Assembly: GCF_023554555.1 (NCBI RefSeq)
Contig: NZ_JAMJWC010000002.1
Span: 992,001 to 1,056,000 of the forward strand
DNA length: 64,000 nt
Direction: 5' to 3'
Source: Sphingobacterium sp. lm-10
GTDB taxonomy: Bacteria; Bacteroidota; Bacteroidia; Sphingobacteriales; Sphingobacteriaceae
In this document: positions 58,221 through 64,000 of the stretch, piece by piece
How positions within the stretch are numbered: the first letter of the stretch is position 1
Layout: each line of letters opens with the position of its first letter
The notes under the pieces: generated by a model
Told to the model about the DNA's origin: nothing
The model's input: the letters and a program-made list of their open reading frames with translations, nothing else
Database searches by the model: none
Position numbers and translations under genes: made by a program

Positions 58221-58241
58221 CTGGTTTACTAAACTGATAAT

Positions 58242-58271
58242 TAGCATAATAATCCTAATGAATAGCATAAT
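58242..58271. promoter_or_regulatory. AraC-type operator: direct repeats TAGCATAAT 21 bp apart
   Basis: TAGCATAAT occurs at 58242-58250 and 58263-58271, so the repeats are 21 bp apart, two helical turns on the same face. AraC-family dimers bind direct half-sites with this spacing; the E. coli araI half-site also begins TAGCAT. The position just upstream of the dehydrogenase -7 element fits an activator site. Confidence 0.5.
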
Positions 58272-58347
58272 CGTTAATCATGGTTAAACAAGCAAACCTT
58301 TTTTCTTTCCATCATTTTTTCCGTATCTTACCTATGTCGTTTACGGC

Positions 58348-58355
58348 TAAATTTG
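58348..58355 (+). promoter_or_regulatory. Possible araC-type gene promoter element TAAATTTG
   Basis: TAAATTTG fits TAnnTTTG and lies 6 bases before ATG 58362. Confidence 0.4.
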
Positions 58356-58361
58356 ATAAGC

Positions 58362-59282
58362 ATGAATTATAATTATGCATTAGATGCGCTGCCACTTTCT
58401 ACAGATAAGCAATTATCTACGCTAGTAGAGAATAGACGGGTGGCTACATTTGGGAGTTTTGAATTTAATGTCTTTGAGACCTATCAGCCAACGCATGCGG
58501 TTCCTCTCCAATTTGGTGATATTGTAATGGTCAATATGTTGCGTGGCAGGAAAGTGATGCACTTGGAAGATACACCATCTTTCGATTATGTACCAGGAGA
58601 AACCTTAGTGTTGCCAGAAAATAAGTTGATGAAGATTGATTTTCCAGAAGCTACTATTTCGGCTCCTACCCAATGCGCGGCATTGACGATAGACCGCCGT
58701 AAAGTGGAAGATGTAGTTCAATTTCTAAATGAGCGGTCGCCCTCCAATGATCAGTCATCAGAATGGCGCTTCCGGTGGGACAAATTTCACTTCAAGCATG
58801 ATGCGGAAACGATGTATCTAACAAATAAGTTATTTCGGCTGATGTCGGGCAACGATCACTTTCACGAAGCATTAGCGGAGTTAACCATTCAAGAGCTGCT
58901 GATTCGTACGGTACAAATGCAAAATTTGTTACATATAAGCTCTCCCGAAGAAAAAAAGACTTCTTTACTGAATTACCTAACCGAATTTATCCGAGCGCAT
59001 ATCTCCAGCGAGTTGACGATCGATTTGCTAAGTAAGAAGGCGAATATGAGTCGCTCCGCTTTATTTAAAGAATTTAAGTCGCAGGTTGGGATAAGTCCTA
59101 TTGAATATGTCATTCGAGAACGAATGGCATTTGCTAAAAGGTTTCTTGAACAAGGCCTGAGTGTAAAAGAAGCAGGCTACGCGGTAGGCTTTAACGACGT
59201 GAATTATTTTGTTCGCTTGTTTGGCAGAAGAGAAGGCTTAACGCCGGGCGCTTATGCTAACAAGATGGGCGCATCGCACTAG
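58362..59282 (+). CDS. AraC-family transcriptional regulator
   Basis: A 306-residue regulator. The N-terminal part (about 1-190) resembles the AraC-type N-terminal domain found beside aldehyde dehydrogenases; the C-terminal two-helix-turn-helix domain (about 205-300) shows LSKKANMSRSALFKEFK and VGFNDVNYFVRLFGRR. I start at ATG 58362 since the TTG at 58353 lies in the promoter element. It is divergent from the aldehyde dehydrogenase with repeats between them, so it most likely activates that gene and perhaps itself. Confidence 0.93.
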   Translation: MNYNYALDALPLSTDKQLSTLVENRRVATFGSFEFNVFETYQPTHAVPLQFGDIVMVNMLRGRKVMHLEDTPSFDYVPGETLVLPENKLMKIDFPEATISAPTQCAALTIDRRKVEDVVQFLNERSPSNDQSSEWRFRWDKFHFKHDAETMYLTNKLFRLMSGNDHFHEALAELTIQELLIRTVQMQNLLHISSPEEKKTSLLNYLTEFIRAHISSELTIDLLSKKANMSRSALFKEFKSQVGISPIEYVIRERMAFAKRFLEQGLSVKEAGYAVGFNDVNYFVRLFGRREGLTPGAYANKMGASH

Positions 59283-59300
59283 TACTAGTAGGATGGTCGT

Positions 59301-59756
59301 TTATCGTTTCATTGCGCGATCTAGCTCTCGCTTCGACTCACGTTCTTTAATAGTATCCCGTTTATCAAAATCTTTTTTACCCTGTGCCAAGGCAATTTCT
59401 ACTTTGGCGAAGCCACGCTCACTGATAAATATACGGAGCGGTACAATAGTGAATCCTTTTTCTTCGCCCTTCTCTTTCAGCTTTTTAAGCTCTCGCTTCG
59501 TTAACAAAAGTTTTCTATCCCGTTTTGCTTCGTGGTTGTAAAATGATCCGAAAGAGTATTCCGCAATATGCATATTACGAATGTAAAGACCATCTTCAAA
59601 AAATGCGCAAAAACTATCATTGATATTTGCCTTGCCTTCGCGGATAGATTTAATCTCTGTGCCGAGCAATCCCAAGCCAGCTACATACGTATCCAGAATG
59701 TGGTACTCGAATGTAGCTCTTTTGTTCTTTATATTGATTCGCGATGCGATAGCCAT
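59301..59756 (-). CDS. smpB: SsrA-binding protein SmpB
   Basis: RNA-binding partner of tmRNA in ribosome rescue. [36 protein letters not shown] and the basic C-terminal tail ([17 protein letters not shown]) are typical. The 151 residues are normal. The ssrA RNA gene is not in this window. It converges on the AraC-type gene with 18 bp between, and has a good promoter upstream. Confidence 0.96.
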   Translation of the reverse strand: MAIASRINIKNKRATFEYHILDTYVAGLGLLGTEIKSIREGKANINDSFCAFFEDGLYIRNMHIAEYSFGSFYNHEAKRDRKLLLTKRELKKLKEKGEEKGFTIVPLRIFISERGFAKVEIALAQGKKDFDKRDTIKERESKRELDRAMKR

Positions 59757-59776
59757 AGTTGCAATCTTTTGATGTG

Positions 59777-59807
59777 CAAAAGTACAAAATACCGCACTAG
59801 TATGAAA
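59777..59807 (-). promoter_or_regulatory. smpB promoter
   Basis: On the minus strand TTTC (59807-59804), a 19-base spacer and TACTTTTG (59784-59777), the same layout as for the DHH gene; 20 bases to the ATG. Confidence 0.5.
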
Positions 59808-59900
59808 GTCGTAAGAAATTATTGTTTTTTTGTGTTAAAATTGGATTAATTTTTTGATATTTATGTGGCACTGTATGTAAAATTATTTGGTCGAGTTCCG

Positions 59901-59994
59901 TACATTTGCCAGCCTAATATCCTATGGAATATCCCATGGATTTTTGCGGAATCATCTACAAACGGTCAAATTTTGGTAATTTGCACTACATTTG
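59901..59994 (+). promoter_or_regulatory. Double promoter region of the sphingolipid genes
   Basis: Two TACATTTG elements (59901-59908 and 59987-59994) fit TAnnTTTG. Between them, AATATCCTATGG (59916-59927) and AATATCCCATGG (59928-59939) form a tandem repeat with one mismatch. The second element gives a leader of about 75 bases to ATG 60076. No -33 match is clear for either. Confidence 0.4.
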
Positions 59995-60000
59995 CAGTAA

Positions 60001-61275
<1,275 letters not shown>

Positions 61276-61289
61276 AAATAGATCGTCCG

Positions 61290-62411
61290 ATGATTGAAAT
61301 CGTTCCAGTAACAAGCAAAAAACAGCTTGCACATTTTATTGACTTCCCACACGATCTGTATAAGGAAGATAAAAACTATGTACCTGAACTTTTTCTAGGA
61401 CAGCAGGATTTATTATCAGCCGATAAACATCCATTTTACAAACATTCATCCGCCCAACCTTATTTAGCGTACAAAAATGGTGTTTTATCTGGGCGCATAG
61501 TAGCTATTTGGAATAACAACCACAATGCCTATGTGCAGGCTTCCGAAGGTCATTTTGGCTTCTTCGACTGTGTCAATGACCAGGATGTAGCCAATGCATT
61601 ATTCGATCAGGTAAATCAATGGGTGAAGGAAAAAGGAGGAAATCACATCGTAGGTCCTATTAACCTCACGACGAATGATACCTGCGGATTGCTAATTGAA
61701 GGTTTTGATCGTCCGCCTATGGCGATGATGACATATAACTTTCCTTATTACGCAGATCTGATTACCAATTACGGTTTTACTAAGAAGGAAGACCTTCGGG
61801 CTTATTTTGTAGATACCGCTACCGTAAATGGCCGTGCATTAGATTTAATGGATCGTTTGGAACAACGATTGAATCGCTCAGGCATTACACTTCGTGAAAT
61901 TAATCTGAAGGATTTTAAAAACGAAGCGCAGAAAATAAAGCTAGTATACAACAAAGCATGGGACAAAAACATGGGATTTGTGCCCATGACTGACGAGGAA
62001 TTCAATCATACAGCGAAAGATCTCAAGATGATTGTTGATCCTCAGTACGCGATCGTAGCAGAGAAAGCAGGGGAGATCATTGCATTTGCATTAGGAGTTC
62101 CTGATATCAATCAAGTGCAGATCAAGATCAAGCGTGGTCGTTTGCTTCCCACAGGCATTTTCAGACTGCTATTCGGTCGTAAAAATATTGATAACGTTAG
62201 AGTATTGATGTTAGGTGTTCTGGAGCCCTATAGAAAATTGGGTATTGAAGCCTGCCTGTACGGTAAATTGATTAGAAACGGAAAACGCAGCAACCTGAAG
62301 GGAGCGGAATGCTCTTGGATGTTGGATAGCAATTATTTGATGAATAGTGCTATTGAGCAGATAAATGGTCAGCTGTACAAGCGATATCGCTTGTTCGAAA
62401 AATCAGTATGA
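61290..62411 (+). CDS. GNAT-like acyltransferase, candidate bacterial ceramide synthase
   Basis: A 373-residue GNAT-fold protein. The N-terminal MIEIVPVTSKKQLAHFIDFP and HPFYKHSSAQPYLAY-type blocks resemble the family often named dATP pyrophosphohydrolase or GNAT acyltransferase, to which the Caulobacter bacterial ceramide synthase belongs. IVGPINLTTNDTCGLLIEGF and the C-terminal VLEPYRKLGIEACLYGKLI (acetyl-CoA-type loop) are visible. It lies 14 bp after spt and overlaps the next gene by 4 bases. N-acylation of 3-ketosphinganine is the inferred reaction; no experiment on this protein is known to me. Confidence 0.75.
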   Translation: MIEIVPVTSKKQLAHFIDFPHDLYKEDKNYVPELFLGQQDLLSADKHPFYKHSSAQPYLAYKNGVLSGRIVAIWNNNHNAYVQASEGHFGFFDCVNDQDVANALFDQVNQWVKEKGGNHIVGPINLTTNDTCGLLIEGFDRPPMAMMTYNFPYYADLITNYGFTKKEDLRAYFVDTATVNGRALDLMDRLEQRLNRSGITLREINLKDFKNEAQKIKLVYNKAWDKNMGFVPMTDEEFNHTAKDLKMIVDPQYAIVAEKAGEIIAFALGVPDINQVQIKIKRGRLLPTGIFRLLFGRKNIDNVRVLMLGVLEPYRKLGIEACLYGKLIRNGKRSNLKGAECSWMLDSNYLMNSAIEQINGQLYKRYRLFEKSV

Positions 62412-63406
62412 GTCAACCAAAGCTGTTAATAACCGGTGCTAGCGGATTTGTGGGGTGTCACCTGGTACATGCAGCAAAAGAAGCCGGTTTTTCCATTCAT
62501 GCCACCATTCGGCATTCCAGCAAAATAGAAGATATTTCCCACTTGGTAGATACTTTTGTTGAAGTAGATTTTTCAGATGTAGAGAAGCTGACGCACTGGC
62601 TGGCAGAAGAATCTTACATGTATATTATTCATGCTGCAGCCCTCACCAAAGCCAAGCGCGAATCCGATATGGTCTTGGTGAATGTGGACTATACCATTAA
62701 TTTACTAAAAGCTGCTTTTTCGATTCCAAAACCACCCCTTCGAGTACATATTTTAAGTAGTTTGGCAGCTGTAGGCCCTTTATCTTACGACAATGGCTGG
62801 ATCGACGAAAGCTCGGCCTACCAACCGGTAACGGTTTATGGGCGGAGTAAAATGCGTATGGAGCAATTGGTAAAAGAACAGTTTTCCGACAAACCGATCC
62901 GTATTTTTCGACCTACGGCCGTATATGGCCCGAAAGATAAAGACATTTTTATCTTGCTTCGGACCTTAGACAAAGGTATCGATGCCTATATTGGCCGGAA
63001 TCCGCAGACATTGAGCTTTATTTTTGTGAAGGATCTGGCAAATCTACTGATCCAGAGTCTAAAGACTCCGTTAACAAAACTGGATTTTTATCATGTTTCG
63101 GATGGAAACGTTTACGATCGTTATCAGCTGGCAAATATCTTTAAAAAAATAACTCAAAAACGGATGTGGCGCGTACATGTGCCATATGCGGTAGTAAAGC
63201 AAGTTGCCCGTGTATCAGAATGGCTATATAAATCCTCCCCCAAGACGCCCGTGTTATACACGGAACGATTGAATGAGATCACGGCCGGCAGCTGGGCATG
63301 CTCTATTGAGAAAGCAGAAAAAGAATTACACTTTGAGCCGCGTTACAATCTAGAAGCCGGTCTTACAGAAAGCCTTTTATGGTATAAAAAGCACCATTGG
63401 CTATAA
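62408..63406 (+). CDS. NAD(P)-dependent epimerase/dehydratase-family reductase, candidate ceramide reductase
   Basis: A 332-residue extended short-chain dehydrogenase. The nucleotide loop TGASGFVGCHLV is at about 8-19, the active-site pair is Tyr144 and Lys148 (VYGRSKM), and a conserved serine lies in HILSSLAAVG. By context it may reduce the 3-keto group of an acylated sphinganine, as CerR does in Caulobacter. The ATGA overlap with the acyltransferase gene indicates coupled translation. A role as a sugar epimerase cannot be excluded from sequence alone. Confidence 0.8.
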   Translation: MSQPKLLITGASGFVGCHLVHAAKEAGFSIHATIRHSSKIEDISHLVDTFVEVDFSDVEKLTHWLAEESYMYIIHAAALTKAKRESDMVLVNVDYTINLLKAAFSIPKPPLRVHILSSLAAVGPLSYDNGWIDESSAYQPVTVYGRSKMRMEQLVKEQFSDKPIRIFRPTAVYGPKDKDIFILLRTLDKGIDAYIGRNPQTLSFIFVKDLANLLIQSLKTPLTKLDFYHVSDGNVYDRYQLANIFKKITQKRMWRVHVPYAVVKQVARVSEWLYKSSPKTPVLYTERLNEITAGSWACSIEKAEKELHFEPRYNLEAGLTESLLWYKKHHWL

Positions 63407-63416
63407 TAAAATAATT

Positions 63417-64000
63417 ATGGAGACGAATAAGAAACTTTTTGCAGATAGAAAACGGACCAATATACTGAGCGTACCCGAACAAAAGTTTATCAGTTACTTG
63501 GTGCCGCGTATACCGCAATGGATTACTTCCGACGGTTTAACGGCAATTGGTTTGTTTGGTTCACTCGTCATCTTCGCCAGCTTTGTTTTAGCGAATTATT
63601 TTGATATTAATTATCTATGGCTGGCACTCGTTGGCTTTTTTGTACAATGGTTTGGCGATTCTTTGGATGGTCGCATTGCATACTACCGCGACAAATCGCG
63701 TAAATGGTATGGTTTTGCGTTGGACATCGTAATGGACTGGATAAGTACGGTCTTCATTGGCTTAGGATTTCACCTGTACGTAGAATCGGAGTACGAAATT
63801 ATGGGTTTCTTGTTAGTGGCTTTGTACGGATGGGCTATGATTATCAGTCAGCTTCGTTACAAGATTACCGACAAATATACCATTGATGCCGGCTTATTAG
63901 GCCCAACAGAGGTCCGAGTAGTACTTTGCTTGGTGATTGTTTTAGAGATTTTTGTGCCTAGCAGTATTCTATACTCTGTATTCCTGATTTGTATTGCTTT
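63417..64000 (+). CDS. CDP-alcohol phosphotransferase-like membrane protein (3' end outside window)
   Basis: The frame starting METNKKLFADRKR is open to the window edge (194 codons seen). At least five hydrophobic segments follow the motif region. The CDP-alcohol phosphotransferase signature D-x2-DG-x2-AR-x9-G-x3-D-x3-D is present as Asp81, Asp84-Gly85, Ala88-Tyr89, Gly99, Asp103 and Asp107; only the Arg after Ala is changed, to Tyr. It starts 10 bp after the reductase. Transfer of a phospho-head group to ceramide is an inference from context; a glycerophospholipid product is also possible. Confidence 0.8.
   Translation, partial: METNKKLFADRKRTNILSVPEQKFISYLVPRIPQWITSDGLTAIGLFGSLVIFASFVLANYFDINYLWLALVGFFVQWFGDSLDGRIAYYRDKSRKWYGFALDIVMDWISTVFIGLGFHLYVESEYEIMGFLLVALYGWAMIISQLRYKITDKYTIDAGLLGPTEVRVVLCLVIVLEIFVPSSILYSVFLICIA

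Overview
The window is chromosomal DNA from a member of the Bacteroidota, most likely the family Sphingobacteriaceae and close to Sphingobacterium. The support is: a division/cell-wall cluster in Bacteroidota order, a SusC/SusD pair with its own ECF sigma factor and FecR anti-sigma factor, many TAnnTTTG promoter elements, a HU/SPOR fusion protein, and a serine palmitoyltransferase whose key residues (His138, Lys244) carry the same numbers as in the Sphingobacterium multivorum enzyme. I see no phage, plasmid, insertion sequence, rRNA or tRNA gene.

Layout. Bases 1-13900 hold a dcw cluster on the + strand: ftsI (cut by the window edge), murE, mraY, murD, ftsW, murG, murC, ftsQ, ftsA, ftsZ, ending in a hairpin terminator. 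It makes lipid II and the core of the divisome. A pyrR-pyrB pair follows (14.0-15.6 kb). Bases 15.8-25.6 kb carry an envelope cluster: a large TPR protein, an outer-membrane barrel, a HU/SPOR membrane protein, ExbB, ExbD, a TonB-like transducer and FolC. A 745-bp gene-free gap (25628-26372) holds three tandem 115-bp palindromic elements and two further hairpins. The minus strand then carries parC (26.4-29.1 kb). After a + strand esterase come, on the minus strand, tatD-ansA, then a DUF3352-like/beta-propeller protein with a DHH phosphoesterase and an FKBP lipoprotein. A cell-surface uptake locus (sigma, fecR, susC, susD; 37.0-43.9 kb) has no degradative enzyme beside it.

From 44 kb: DUF423, priA, a minus-strand glycerol operon (glpD-glpK-glpF), a class D beta-lactamase with a DUF4886 protein, pcm, a membrane-anchored MutS-like ATPase, a thioesterase, an aldehyde dehydrogenase/DUF779 pair divergent from an AraC regulator, and smpB. 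The right end (60.1-64.0 kb) is a tightly packed cassette: serine palmitoyltransferase, a GNAT-like acyltransferase, a NAD(P)-dependent epimerase-type reductase and a CDP-alcohol phosphotransferase-like protein. Gene order there matches the order of reactions expected for bacterial ceramide phospholipid synthesis.

The most interesting signals are this sphingolipid cassette and its double promoter region; AraC-like operator repeats 21 bp apart beside the aldehyde dehydrogenase promoter; three DnaA-box-like sites between ftsA and ftsZ; a perfect 19-bp hairpin with a U-tract inside murC; the 115-bp palindromic elements; and promoters so close to start codons (tatD, priA) that leaderless transcripts are predicted. 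All functional calls rest on reading motifs by eye; no database search was possible.
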